Shown: positions 33,628 to 42,696, numbered from the stretch's first letter. The stretch: DNA of 64,000 nt from Kibdelosporangium philippinense (GCF_021390435.2 NZ_JAJVCN010000003.1:1493501-1557500), one strand, 5' to 3'. The notes: generated by a model from the letters alone, not told the origin. A program made the numbers and translations.

Positions 33628-34476
33628 ATGACGAAGACGATCTCGTACGGCCCGTCGCCGTCCCAGGTCGGCGACCTGTACTTGCCAGAGGGTGACGGCC
33701 CGTTCCCTGTCGTTCTTCTGCTACACGGCGGATACTGGACGGCCCTGTTCGACCGGTACCAGATGGTCCCGCTGGCCGAAGACCTTGTCACTCATGGCTA
33801 CGCGGTGTGGAACGTCGAGTATCGACGCTTGGGCGAGGACGGCGCTGGCTGGCGTGGGACGTTCTTGGACGTCGCCGCGGCCGTGGACGCGCTGGCCGAT
33901 CTCTCTCCGGCTGTGGATCCCAGCCGTGTGCTTGTCGTGGGTCACTCGGCGGGCGGACATCTGGCCGGGTGGGTCGCTCATCGATCCTTGCTGCCTTCGG
34001 ACGCTCCGGGCGCCAACCCACGGGTGATCCCGCTGGGTGCGGTGTCTCTCGCGGGCATTCTCGACCTGGCGGCTGGCGACGCCGACCGCGCAGGTCATGA
34101 CCTGACCGACCCGAACACCCCGCCACCCGCAGGCGCGCCGGTTGAACCTCGTGCGGACCTGATTCCGGCGGTCTCCAAGCTGCTCGGGGAAGGCGCCATC
34201 AACGCCTTGCTGGGCGGCCACTCCGACTCGGTACCTGACCGATACGCCGTCACCTCACCGGCCGAGTTGGACGACAGCGGAGTTCCGTTGCTGGTCATCC
34301 ACGGAACCGCCGACGACGTCGTACCCCCTCGCTACAGCAGGGACTACGTGGCCGCCAAAGGGGCCGACGCGAAGTACGTGGAAATACCAGGCGCCAACCA
34401 CTTCGACGTGATCAACCCAGCCACCGAGACCTGGAAGATCGCCCGCCCCTGGCTAGCCGACCGCCTCCCCCACTGA
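33628..34476 (+). CDS. alpha/beta hydrolase (carboxylesterase or dipeptidase-like)
   Basis: A 282-residue cytoplasmic protein; ATG 33628 follows GGAGAGG. It has HGGYWTALF (oxyanion HGG), the elbow VGHSAGGHLAGW, and Asp and His in GTADDVVPP and GANHFDVI. It resembles kynurenine formamidase- or BD-FAE-like esterases. The substrate is unknown. The inverted repeat upstream suggests regulation. The 3' side borders the inverted-repeat element at 34494. Confidence 0.88.
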   Translation: MTKTISYGPSPSQVGDLYLPEGDGPFPVVLLLHGGYWTALFDRYQMVPLAEDLVTHGYAVWNVEYRRLGEDGAGWRGTFLDVAAAVDALADLSPAVDPSRVLVVGHSAGGHLAGWVAHRSLLPSDAPGANPRVIPLGAVSLAGILDLAAGDADRAGHDLTDPNTPPPAGAPVEPRADLIPAVSKLLGEGAINALLGGHSDSVPDRYAVTSPAELDDSGVPLLVIHGTADDVVPPRYSRDYVAAKGADAKYVEIPGANHFDVINPATETWKIARPWLADRLPH

Positions 34477-34493
34477 AACCCACGTTCCAGAAC

Positions 34494-34695
34494 GCCGTGT
34501 CCACCTTTCCAGAAGGGTGTGTCCACCGTTCCAGCACACCGAAATGTCCATTGCGGCACACCGAAATTCCCGGCTACGGGCCTGCCCGCCCAAGTCGAAG
34601 ATTTCACTGTGCCGGACTGGTCATTTCGGTGTTCCGGAACGGTGGACACGATGTTCCGGAACGGTGGACACGGTGTGTCGGAACGGTGGACACGG
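34494..34695. repeat. GTGTCCACCGTTCC repeat element with copies in both orientations
   Basis: Forward copies at about 34495 and 34520 (GTGTCCACCGTTCCAGCACA with ACCGAAATG) face reverse copies at about 34622, 34652 and 34673 (GGAACGGTGGACACG). The 28-bp stretches 34520-34547 and 34622-34649 are inverted with two mismatches, so a large hairpin can form. It lies between two convergent genes. The same core makes the tandem array at 22262. Confidence 0.85.
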
Positions 34696-34698
34696 CGG

Positions 34699-35502
34699 CT
34701 AGCGGCTTACCGCTTTCCTGTACCTTCTGATGGCGAAGGGGACGAAGATCAGGAGGATGATCGCGGTCCACGCCAGGGTTGCCAGGACGGGGTTCTGCAG
34801 GGGCCAGGCGTCTGGGGTTGGTAGTTCTGGGTGCGTGTTGCCGAACAGGTCCCGTGCCGCTTGGGTTATCGCCGACACCGGGTTCCATTCCGCGATGACC
34901 TTCAATGGGCCTGGGAGGTTGTTGGATGGCACGAAGGTGTTGGCCACGAAGGTCAGCGGGAAGATGACCATGAAGCTGGCGTTGTTGAACACCTCGGGAC
35001 TGCGGATCCACAGGCCGATCACAGCCATCAGCCACGACAGCGCATAGGCGAACAGCAGCAGCAAAGCGAAGCCTGCCAACGCTTCCAGTAACGAAGTGTG
35101 CACGCGCCAGCCGACAAGCAAGCCGGTCAGCGACATCACGACAAGGCTGATCAGGTTGATCACGACGTCGCTCGTGGTCCGGCCGACAAGCACTGCCGAG
35201 CGGGACATCGGCAAGGACCGGAACCGGTCGATGATGCCTTTCTGGATGTCCTCGGCCAGCCCGAGTCCGGTCCATGTCGCACCGAACACCGCGGTCTGCA
35301 CGAAGATGCCAGCCATCAGGAACTCCCGGTAGGACACTCCGGGGATCGAGATCGAACTGCCGAACACGTACGCGAACAGCAACACGAACATGATCGGCGA
35401 GAGCAGCGTGAACACCAGCAGGTCCGGCACCCGCTTGATCTTGATCAGGTTTCGCCGGGCAATCGTCATGCCATCGGTGAAAACCAGCGCGATCGAGCTC
35501 AT
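34699..35502 (-). CDS. ABC-2 type exporter permease
   Basis: A 267-residue protein with six helices. The segment LAEDIQKGIIDRFRSLPMSRSAVL is the ABC-2 drug-exporter signature, and APVFNNASFMVIFPLTFVANTFVP matches DrrB-type proteins. It works with the ATPase at 35558. A 12-bp inverted repeat lies in the 55-bp gap between the two genes. The substrate is unknown. Confidence 0.92.
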   Translation of the reverse strand: MSSIALVFTDGMTIARRNLIKIKRVPDLLVFTLLSPIMFVLLFAYVFGSSISIPGVSYREFLMAGIFVQTAVFGATWTGLGLAEDIQKGIIDRFRSLPMSRSAVLVGRTTSDVVINLISLVVMSLTGLLVGWRVHTSLLEALAGFALLLLFAYALSWLMAVIGLWIRSPEVFNNASFMVIFPLTFVANTFVPSNNLPGPLKVIAEWNPVSAITQAARDLFGNTHPELPTPDAWPLQNPVLATLAWTAIILLIFVPFAIRRYRKAVSR

Positions 35503-35520
35503 TTCGCCTCCCCCATACCT

Positions 35521-35562
35521 CGTGAGTGGTTAGTCGGGTTAGAACACGCGTAACCACTCACG
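35521..35562 (-). promoter_or_regulatory. 12-bp perfect inverted repeat between exporter genes
   Basis: CGTGAGTGGTTA (35521-35532) and TAACCACTCACG (35551-35562) pair perfectly around an 18-nt loop. It overlaps the ATPase stop and precedes the permease start. It may be an attenuator, a processing site that uncouples the two genes, or an operator. Confidence 0.6.
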
Positions 35563-36508
35563 ACGAAACCTCCGCTTCGTGGCCAGTCAGGGCAAGGAAG
35601 ACGTCGTCGAGCGTCGGCCTGCGCAGACCCACGTCCTGCACCTTGACCGACGCCTCGGACAACCGGCCGAGACCGTCCACCAGAACCGCGGAACCGCCAC
35701 TGACCGGCACCGTGATCCGGCGGGAACTCAAGTCGATCTGGATCTCGCCGACCGCGATGGGCGACAACGCTGTCCGCGCGGTCTCCAGGTCGTGCGCGTC
35801 GGCCAGCACCAATTCGAGGCGCTCGCCACCAACCTGATCCTTCAGGTGGTCCGCTGTGCCCTGTGCGATCACCTTCCCGTGGTCGATCACCGAGATCTGG
35901 TCGGCGAGACGTTCCGCCTCCTCCATGTACTGCGTGGTCAACAGCAGCGTCGCCCCTGCGCGCACCAACTCCTCCACGACGTCCCACAACCCGAAGCGGG
36001 CACGCGGATCCAGGCCAGTCGTCGGCTCGTCGAGGAAAAGCACCTTTCCGCCGCCGACGAGTGCTCCGGCCAGGTCGAGGCGCCGTCGCATGCCGCCCGA
36101 GTAGCCACGCACCGGTCGATCGCCCGCCTCAACGAGGTCGAAAGCCGCCAGCAGTTCACGGGCTCGCTCCCGGCTTTTGCGCGCGCCGAGGTGATACAAC
36201 CTGCCGACCATGTCGAGGTTTTCGAAGCCGGTCAGATATTCGTCGACCGCCGCGTACTGGCCGGATACGCCAATCTCCTTACGCAGCTTGCGCGCGTCGG
36301 AGACCACGTCGAGCCCAGCGACTGTCGCTTTACCGCCGTCCGGCGGTAACAGTGTTGTGAAGACCCGTACGGCCGTTGTCTTGCCAGCCCCGTTGGGCCC
36401 AAGCAAGGCCATTACCGTGCCTTCTTCGACCTCCAGGTCCAGCCCGTCAAGCGCGACGATCGAGCCGTAGCGTTTGACCAGGCCTTCCGCGAGGATCGCG
36501 TGTGCCAT
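35558..36508 (-). CDS. ABC exporter ATP-binding protein (DrrA-like)
   Basis: A 316-residue protein with Walker A LLGPNGAGKTTAVRV, signature YSGGMRRRLDLA, Walker B VLFLDEPTTGLDPRAR and a DrrA-type C-terminal domain ending DDVFLALTGH. It pairs with the permease at 34699. It is a paralogue of the exporter at 20506-22196, and both exporters lie near the GTGTCCACC repeats. Confidence 0.93.
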   Translation of the reverse strand: MAHAILAEGLVKRYGSIVALDGLDLEVEEGTVMALLGPNGAGKTTAVRVFTTLLPPDGGKATVAGLDVVSDARKLRKEIGVSGQYAAVDEYLTGFENLDMVGRLYHLGARKSRERARELLAAFDLVEAGDRPVRGYSGGMRRRLDLAGALVGGGKVLFLDEPTTGLDPRARFGLWDVVEELVRAGATLLLTTQYMEEAERLADQISVIDHGKVIAQGTADHLKDQVGGERLELVLADAHDLETARTALSPIAVGEIQIDLSSRRITVPVSGGSAVLVDGLGRLSEASVKVQDVGLRRPTLDDVFLALTGHEAEVSS

Positions 36509-36588
36509 GTCCGCTCCCCAAGGCGTTCGATGTGACGCGGGTCATCCTGCACCCACCCACCGACAAAAAGCGCCTCGGTTTCGAACGG

Positions 36589-38199
36589 TCACCCTTGGGA
36601 GTGAAGTGTGGTTGCCTTGTGTGCCACCTTGCGGGCGTGCTTGGCGACCTTCTTGTCCGGGTGATATTTGCCAAGCAGGTTCAAGGCGGCGACCACGTCC
36701 GGATGCGGCAACCGCCACATGGCGTCGAGCAGTTCTTCCTCGGTCCCGGCGGGCAGCAGCTCGGCAACCATGGGCTCGATGCCGGGCATTCCCTGCTCAT
36801 CGGCTGCGACGAACAACGTCAGCCCGTCGATGGTGATCCAGCCGAGTTCGGCGAGCTCCAACTCGGTCTCGCCAAGCGCGTATCGGGCGTACGGCCGCAA
36901 CGTGTCGATGTCAATCACCGCACGCCAGACCTCGGGCACACCCAACTCGGTCACCACTCCGGTCGCCCAGACCCGGACCTGCGCGGGCCCGTCCGCCGCG
37001 ACCGCGAGAAGTTCACGCGCAGCCTGGTCCGCGTCGCGGGTCGCCAACCACGCGGCCTGCTCGGACTCCATCTCCGGCCCGCTCAGTTGCAGCGCGAGCA
37101 CGGCCAAATCCTCGGCCGTCATCTCGGCAGCCGGAGGCAGCAGGGGAACGTCGATTCCGTTGAGCACGAAGTGTTCCCGCACGGCGTTCAACGCCAGCGC
37201 CGAGTACCGGACGTTGCCGCCGATCTCCTCAAAGCCGCCGATCTGGAGCATCACGCGGATCAGGAAGTCCGCTGGGTCACCGTGTTCGTCGACGTAGTCG
37301 TGCCACTCGTCCTCGGTCAGCTCGTGGATCAGGTCGCTGATCTCGCTGCGCGGCAGGCCGACGTCCCGCGTCATGAACATCATGATCAGCAGATTTCCCG
37401 GCACGTCGGAGAACTCGATGTCCGAGCCGTGGAACTCCGCCACGCGGTCGAGGACGAACCCGAAGGTCGAGATGAACCCGGCCTGCCAGATGCCCATGAC
37501 ATCCTCGCCGTCCGGCCATTGCTCGAAACCGCCTGGCAGACGGGCGTAAGAGCCCGATTCGGTCGACGCGAACCCGGCGAACTCAGCCACATCCGCGAGC
37601 ACCCTGACGTCGAGCTGGTCGGCGATGCCGAGCGCGGCAGCGGCCTGCGCGACGGATTCCTCGGTGAGCTCGTCCTCGTCGTCGATTTCCTTGCCGTCGC
37701 CAGCCCACGCGGCCAGCTCGTGTGCCTTGGCCAAGAGCTTGCTTTGCTTGGCCGAGGCCAGGAGTTCGTCCGCCGACGGCAGCCGGACGCCGGGAAGCCG
37801 GTCGCGCGGCAGCCCGAGCTGTTCGAGCATGTCAGCCAGGCCGTTGTCCTGGCCATCGCCAACGATCCCGATGAACTGTGGCGCCGCGTCCTCAAGCTCG
37901 ACCAGCAGCTCACCGGTGGTCTCAGTGGTCTCCTCGATGAAGTCGACGAGATCCCGCGCCGCCTCGACGATCTGGACCGCGTCGACCTCGGTCGGGATCT
38001 CCACCCGCTCCGGATAGACCTCAAGCAGCAGCTCTTCGATATCGCCGGGCGAGAAGCTGCCCGGTGTCTCGTGACCGAGGTGCTCACGGGCGAGCTCCAG
38101 CATCAGCCGCAGCTCATCGCGGTTGACCGGCCGGTCTGCCGCCCACTTCTCGATCTCGTCGAGCTTCATTTCGATCGCGTCAACCGCCATGCCGGGCAA
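36589..38199 (-). CDS. large acidic conserved hypothetical protein (536 aa)
   Basis: 536 residues, rich in Glu, Asp and Leu with few basic residues, no membrane segment or signal peptide and no family I can name. Sequence such as LMLELAREHLGHETPG and EISDLIHELTEDEWHDYVDE reads as helical repeats. The basic C-terminus (KYHPDKKVAKHARKVAHKA) contrasts with the rest. It stands alone between an exporter and a histidine kinase, with only 9 bp to the kinase stop. A protein-protein interaction or scaffold role is a guess from composition. Confidence 0.75.
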   Translation of the reverse strand: MPGMAVDAIEMKLDEIEKWAADRPVNRDELRLMLELAREHLGHETPGSFSPGDIEELLLEVYPERVEIPTEVDAVQIVEAARDLVDFIEETTETTGELLVELEDAAPQFIGIVGDGQDNGLADMLEQLGLPRDRLPGVRLPSADELLASAKQSKLLAKAHELAAWAGDGKEIDDEDELTEESVAQAAAALGIADQLDVRVLADVAEFAGFASTESGSYARLPGGFEQWPDGEDVMGIWQAGFISTFGFVLDRVAEFHGSDIEFSDVPGNLLIMMFMTRDVGLPRSEISDLIHELTEDEWHDYVDEHGDPADFLIRVMLQIGGFEEIGGNVRYSALALNAVREHFVLNGIDVPLLPPAAEMTAEDLAVLALQLSGPEMESEQAAWLATRDADQAARELLAVAADGPAQVRVWATGVVTELGVPEVWRAVIDIDTLRPYARYALGETELELAELGWITIDGLTLFVAADEQGMPGIEPMVAELLPAGTEEELLDAMWRLPHPDVVAALNLLGKYHPDKKVAKHARKVAHKATTLHSQG

Positions 38200-38208
38200 C
38201 CTTAGTGG

Positions 38209-39624
38209 TTATCCAGGCATCCCCGGCAGCCGCAAGCTGAACAGCGCGCCGCCTTCCGGCGACCGACCGGCGAGCACTTCACCGCCGTGCCGCAACGCCG
38301 CCTGTTGCACGATCGCGAGCCCGAGCCCGGATCCTGGCAACGTCCGTGCTTCCTGCGAACGGTAGAAGCGGTCGAACACGCGTGGCAGGTCCTCGTCGGC
38401 GATTCCTGGGCCCTGGTCGGCTACTTCGAGCACGGCGAATCCGTCGCCAGCCGAGCCGAGCCGCACCCGGACGATCCCGTTCGGCGGGCTGAACTTCACC
38501 GCGTTGTCCAGCAGGTTCAGCACCGCGCGCTCCAACGCGCCCGCGTCACCGATCAACCGCCAGCGCTGCATGGCCACGTCGAACTCGATGTCACCGGCCC
38601 GCCGCCGGGCCCGGTCAAGCGCTTGCTCGACGACATCGTTGAGCTCGACCGGCTCCCACACGGCCTGCGCGCCTTCCTCACGGGCGAGCTCGACCAGGTC
38701 GCCGATCAACGTCGTCAGCTCGTCCAACTGGCCGCGCAGGTCGTCCTGGATCTCCGACTTGTCCTCATCGGACAGCTTGGGCGCACCGGGCGCCTCGGAG
38801 GCCATCAGCAGTTCCAGGTTGGTACGCAAGGAAGTCAGCGGCGTCCGGAGCTCGTGCCCGGCGTCCGCGACGAGACTGCGCTGCCGGTCCCGGGCATCCG
38901 ACACGGCACCCAGCATCGTGTTGAAGCTGTGGGTCAAACGCGCCAGCTCGTCGTCCCCGCTGACCTGGATCGGCCGCAGGTCACCGGTTCTGGCGACACG
39001 TTCGGTCGCCCGAGTCAGCCTCTCCACGGGACGCAGACCGGTCCGCGCGACCGCTGTCCCGGCAAGCGCGGCGACCACGACACCGGCACCACTGATCAGC
39101 ACCAGCACCAGCGCCAAGTCGTTCAACAGCTGCTTGGTCGGCGCAAGACGTTGCCCGACCACCAAAGCCGCAGGCTGACCGCCCAACGTCACACGCAGCG
39201 AGTACACCCTGGTGTCGGTACGCGGATCCGTCCGAAACCATTCGGTGTGTACGCCCTGTGCGACAGCGCGTTCCGGGGTGTCATAAGGCGGCGCCATCAC
39301 CCCTGACGGGCTGATCACCTGACGGCCGAACCCGTCGATCACCGTGAACTTCACGTCGCTCAACGCCACGATCAGCGCGGACACCGAGGTCGCCGGATTG
39401 TCGTCGACGTCCTGGATGTTGCGCAGGTTCAACGCGTTCGTGGCGCGGTCACGCAGGTTCTGGTCGACCTGTTCGTAGAGGTTCTGCTGCACGGTCAGAT
39501 ACGCGCCGAGTGAAACGAGCGCGACCGCCCCGGCCACGCAGATCGCGGCCAGGAGGGTTACTCGACTTCTCAGCGATACGCGTTGCCTGCGCCCAGATTC
39601 TTGCTGCTGTGGGGCAAACATCAC
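38209..39624 (-). CDS. mprB: MprB-like envelope-stress sensor histidine kinase
   Basis: A 471-residue protein with a cytoplasmic basic start, membrane helices at about 23-45 and 170-192, an extracytoplasmic sensor loop of about 125 residues between them, HAMP (RPVERLTRATERVAR) and HisKA with ADAGHELRTPLTS. The HATPase domain has NLLDNAVKFSPP, DQGPGI and GSGLGLAIVQQAA. It overlaps the regulator by 4 bp. The mycobacterial MprB senses envelope stress and activates pepD, moaB and mscL neighbours, genes found elsewhere in this window. Orthology is inferred from this context and layout. Confidence 0.85.
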   Translation of the reverse strand: MMFAPQQQESGRRQRVSLRSRVTLLAAICVAGAVALVSLGAYLTVQQNLYEQVDQNLRDRATNALNLRNIQDVDDNPATSVSALIVALSDVKFTVIDGFGRQVISPSGVMAPPYDTPERAVAQGVHTEWFRTDPRTDTRVYSLRVTLGGQPAALVVGQRLAPTKQLLNDLALVLVLISGAGVVVAALAGTAVARTGLRPVERLTRATERVARTGDLRPIQVSGDDELARLTHSFNTMLGAVSDARDRQRSLVADAGHELRTPLTSLRTNLELLMASEAPGAPKLSDEDKSEIQDDLRGQLDELTTLIGDLVELAREEGAQAVWEPVELNDVVEQALDRARRRAGDIEFDVAMQRWRLIGDAGALERAVLNLLDNAVKFSPPNGIVRVRLGSAGDGFAVLEVADQGPGIADEDLPRVFDRFYRSQEARTLPGSGLGLAIVQQAALRHGGEVLAGRSPEGGALFSLRLPGMPG

Positions 39625-40319
39625 GGAGGGGTCTCCCGCAACACGTAGCCGACGCCTCTGACGGTGTGGATCAGCCGCGGTTCCCCGGCCGCCTCGGTCT
39701 TACGGCGCAGGTAGCCGATGTAGACCTCGAGCGCGTTGCCCGAGGTCGGGAAGTCGTATCCCCAGACCTCTTCGAGGATCCGGCTGCGCGTGAGTACCTG
39801 CTTCGGGTGCGTCAGCAGCAGCTCGAGCAGGGAGAACTCGGTACGGGTCAGGCTCATCGCCCGATCGCCGCGGCGGACTTCCCGCGTGCCGGGGTCCAGC
39901 TCCAGATCGGCGAACTTCAGCGACGGCTCCTGCTTCTCCGCCGCGATCGCGTCGGCCTGGGTCCGCCGCAGCAACGCCCGCAGCCTGGCGAGCAACTCCT
40001 CAAGCGCGAAGGGCTTCGGCAGGTAGTCGTCCGCCCCCGCGTCGAGACCGGCTACCCGGTCGGAGACCAAATCCCGCGCGGTCAGCACGAGAATCGGCAG
40101 GTCATCACCGGTGCTACGAAGCTGGCGGCAGACTTCGAGGCCATCGAGCCTCGGCATCATCACATCGAGTACGAGGGCGTCCGGCCGTTCGCCGCCCTTG
40201 ATCGTGTCGAGTGCCTGCTGGCCGTCGCTCGCCGTCTCCACCTGGTATCCGTTGAACTGCAGCGACCGCCGAAGGGACTCACGAACGGCCCTGTCGTCGT
40301 CCACTACGAGTATGCGCAT
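39621..40319 (-). CDS. mprA: MprA-like OmpR-family response regulator
   Basis: A 232-residue protein from ATG 40319. The receiver reads MRILVVDDDRAVRESLRRSL, with phospho-Asp in LVLDVMMPRLDG and KPFALEELLARL. The winged helix carries RSRILEEVWGYDFPTSGNAL and ends VRGVGYVLRE, very like MprA/TcrA/PrrA wording. It is cotranscribed with the kinase. Likely targets include envelope-stress genes such as pepD. Confidence 0.88.
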   Translation of the reverse strand: MRILVVDDDRAVRESLRRSLQFNGYQVETASDGQQALDTIKGGERPDALVLDVMMPRLDGLEVCRQLRSTGDDLPILVLTARDLVSDRVAGLDAGADDYLPKPFALEELLARLRALLRRTQADAIAAEKQEPSLKFADLELDPGTREVRRGDRAMSLTRTEFSLLELLLTHPKQVLTRSRILEEVWGYDFPTSGNALEVYIGYLRRKTEAAGEPRLIHTVRGVGYVLRETPP

Positions 40320-40368
40320 GGACGTCAGTGTGTCTTGTCGGACTGAGATATGCCTGAGAAAGCACTGA

Positions 40369-40980
40369 TCAGGTGCCAATACCTGGCGCCGTTGGCGCGT
40401 TCCACCTGCGCCAGAGCGCGATCAAGCGAATGGTCACGATTAGGGCAGCGCCCACGACAGCCGTCGGACCTGCGGGAAAGCGCGACCACTCGCCGACGAC
40501 CACGACCACTCCACCGGCCAGCGCGGCGAGCGCGTAGATCTCCTTGCGCAGCACCATCGGGATCTCCCTGAGCAGCACGTCGCGCAGGGCACCGCCGCCG
40601 ATGCCTGCCGTCATCCCGATCAGGCACGCGGTGTACGACGGCACATCGTGGGCGAGCGCGGTCGCTGTACCGGACACAGTGAACAGCCCCAGCCCGACGG
40701 CGTCCGCCAGCAACACACCGCGACGCAGCTTGGCGAACTGCGGGTGCAGCCAGAACACCACGAGTGACGTGACGATCGGCACGAGCAGATAGCGCCAGTC
40801 CCTCAGGGTCGCGGGCGGGTGCACGCCCAGCAGCACATCCCGGATGATCCCGCCGCCGAGTGCGGTCGTCACGCCGATCACGGCGACGCCGAAGGTGTCC
40901 AACCGCGCCCTCACCCCAGCGAGTGCACCCGATATGGCGAACACCGCGATCCCGACCAGGTCGAGCACTACCAAGAGCAT
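40369..40980 (-). CDS. trimeric intracellular cation (TRIC) channel family protein
   Basis: A 203-residue protein from ATG 40980, with seven hydrophobic helices arranged as a duplicated unit. The paired motif GGGIIRDVLLG and GGGALRDVLLRE, one in each half, is the UPF0126/TRIC signature. Family members form K+-permeable channels. No regulator lies next to it. The long upstream open frame in the same phase is not part of the gene. Confidence 0.92.
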   Translation of the reverse strand: MLLVVLDLVGIAVFAISGALAGVRARLDTFGVAVIGVTTALGGGIIRDVLLGVHPPATLRDWRYLLVPIVTSLVVFWLHPQFAKLRRGVLLADAVGLGLFTVSGTATALAHDVPSYTACLIGMTAGIGGGALRDVLLREIPMVLRKEIYALAALAGGVVVVVGEWSRFPAGPTAVVGAALIVTIRLIALWRRWNAPTAPGIGT

Positions 40981-41049
40981 GGCGACTGAGTCTAAATAGC
41001 TCCGACCGGGCGACTGACCTGGACAAATGACTAGATCCGGTGATGGAGT

Positions 41050-42036
41050 GTGACCGTGAACACACTGCGCGTGATCATGGTTTCCCTGCTCGCCCTCCTG
41101 CTGGCAACCCCAGTCGCGGCAGCGGCACCACAAGCCAGACAGTTCGAGAGATACGTCGCGCTCGGCGACTCCTACACGTCCGGCCCCGGCATCCCGTGGC
41201 CGCGCCTGGACCGGCTCGCGTGCGCCACATCGACCAACAACTACCCCGCTTTGCTGGCCGACAACCTGGGCCTGCGTTCGTACACCGACGCCAGCTGCGG
41301 TGGCGCGGACACCACGAACATGCTCAACCCCCAGACGCCCCCGATCCCGCTCGGCCAGCACCCGGCGCAGTTCAGCTTCCTGCGCGCGGACACCGACCTG
41401 GTCACGATCGGCATCGGCGGCAACGACTTCGGCGTCTTCGGCCAGCTCACCAGCAAGTGTCCTGAGCTGCGCGCGTCCGACCCGACCGGCTCGCCATGCC
41501 GCACGTACTACACGCAGAACGGCGTGGACACGATGAAACAGAAGGTGGCCATGACTGGTGACCGCGTTCGTGCCGTGCTGTCGGGCGTGCACGAGCGGTC
41601 CCCGAACGCCAAGGTCCTGCTGATCGGCTACCCGAGGATCGCGCCGCCGCAAGGCAACTGCCCGAGCGTGCTGCCGATCGCCGACGGCGACCTGCGCTGG
41701 CTTGACGGGGTCGAGCAGGCGTTGAACGGCGCGCTGGAGAACGCGGCCAATGCGGACGGACGGACGACCTTTGTCGACATGTATCCGGCAAGTCTCGGCC
41801 ACGACGCGTGTGCCGGTCGGGACGCGTGGATCCAGGGCAAGGAGAACAACCTGTTCAAGGCCATCCAGTACCACCCGTTCAAGTCCGGAATGGTTGGTGT
41901 GGCCACGCAGATCAGCAAGGTGCTCGGCGCCAAGGCAGGCGCGCACACCCGGGCCGTCCCGCGCTCGGTCGACAAGGCCGTCGTTGGTGACGCGTCAACC
42001 GTGACACTCCTCACCCGGGCGGGCTATGGCCGGTGA
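41050..42036 (+). CDS. secreted SGNH/GDSL lipase-esterase
   Basis: A 328-residue protein from GTG 41050 or 41056. It has a signal peptide (MVSLLALLLATPVAAAAP), then block I ALGDSYTSGPG (nucleophile Ser), block III GIGGNDFG and block V AIQYHPFKSG, where the usual D-x-x-H is present in altered form (the final His is clear). Cysteines 57, 78, 133 and later would form disulfides as in Streptomyces GDSL lipases. It acts on extracellular esters. The histidine phosphatase follows after 15 bp and may be cotranscribed. Confidence 0.9.
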   Translation: MTVNTLRVIMVSLLALLLATPVAAAAPQARQFERYVALGDSYTSGPGIPWPRLDRLACATSTNNYPALLADNLGLRSYTDASCGGADTTNMLNPQTPPIPLGQHPAQFSFLRADTDLVTIGIGGNDFGVFGQLTSKCPELRASDPTGSPCRTYYTQNGVDTMKQKVAMTGDRVRAVLSGVHERSPNAKVLLIGYPRIAPPQGNCPSVLPIADGDLRWLDGVEQALNGALENAANADGRTTFVDMYPASLGHDACAGRDAWIQGKENNLFKAIQYHPFKSGMVGVATQISKVLGAKAGAHTRAVPRSVDKAVVGDASTVTLLTRAGYGR

Positions 42037-42051
42037 CGGCACGATGAAGGG

Positions 42052-42696
42052 GTGCGGATCATCCTGCTACGGCACGCCGAGAGCCTCGGCAACGTCGACG
42101 AATTGGCGTACTGCCGCATCCCCGACCACGCGCTACCACTGACGCCCAAAGGCGAAGAGCAGGCTCGCGCCGCCGGTCCGGCCGTGCGCGAGCTGCTCGG
42201 CGCCGGGCCGGTGGCGGCCTATGTCAGTCCTTACGTACGCACTCAGCGCACGCTGCAACTGCTGGAGCTCGGCGACATCGTGACAAGGACGGTCGCCGAG
42301 CCCCGGTTGCGCGAGCAGGACTGGGGAAACCTGCAGGACCCGGTCGAGCAGGAAATCCAGAAGCTCAAGCGGCACGAGTTCGGGCACTTCTTCTACCGCC
42401 TCGCGCACGGCGAGTCCGGCGCCGATGTGGACGACCGGGTGGCCGCGTTCCTTGCCGAGCTCAAGGACCGGATGAAGGAAGACCTCGACCACCCGGACAT
42501 CGTGCTGCTCGTGACGCACGGCCTGACCATGCGCTTGCTGTGCCGCCGGGTGTTCTCGTGGAGCATCGACTTGTTCGAGTCACTGTCCAACCCGAATCAG
42601 GTCGAGCCACGGATCCTCACCCTGCACAACGGAACGTGGAGCCTTGACCGGCCGTTCCCGCAATGGCGGCCGTCGCCGGACGGCACTACTCAATAG
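42052..42696 (+). CDS. histidine phosphatase (phosphoglycerate-mutase-like) family protein
   Basis: A 214-residue protein from GTG 42052. The catalytic motif LLRHAESLGN (phosphohistidine) opens it; the second arginine is in SPYVRTQRT, and the second His in VLLVTHGLTMRLL. Members act on sugar phosphates, phosphopeptides or nucleotides. The exact substrate is unknown. The 3' end overlaps the convergent Mrf gene by 11 bp. Confidence 0.92.
   Translation: MRIILLRHAESLGNVDELAYCRIPDHALPLTPKGEEQARAAGPAVRELLGAGPVAAYVSPYVRTQRTLQLLELGDIVTRTVAEPRLREQDWGNLQDPVEQEIQKLKRHEFGHFFYRLAHGESGADVDDRVAAFLAELKDRMKEDLDHPDIVLLVTHGLTMRLLCRRVFSWSIDLFESLSNPNQVEPRILTLHNGTWSLDRPFPQWRPSPDGTTQ

Noticed and set aside
36502..38205. 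A 567-residue plus-strand frame
   Set aside because: It is the exact antisense of the acidic 536-residue gene, whose codon bias and ribosome placement are better.
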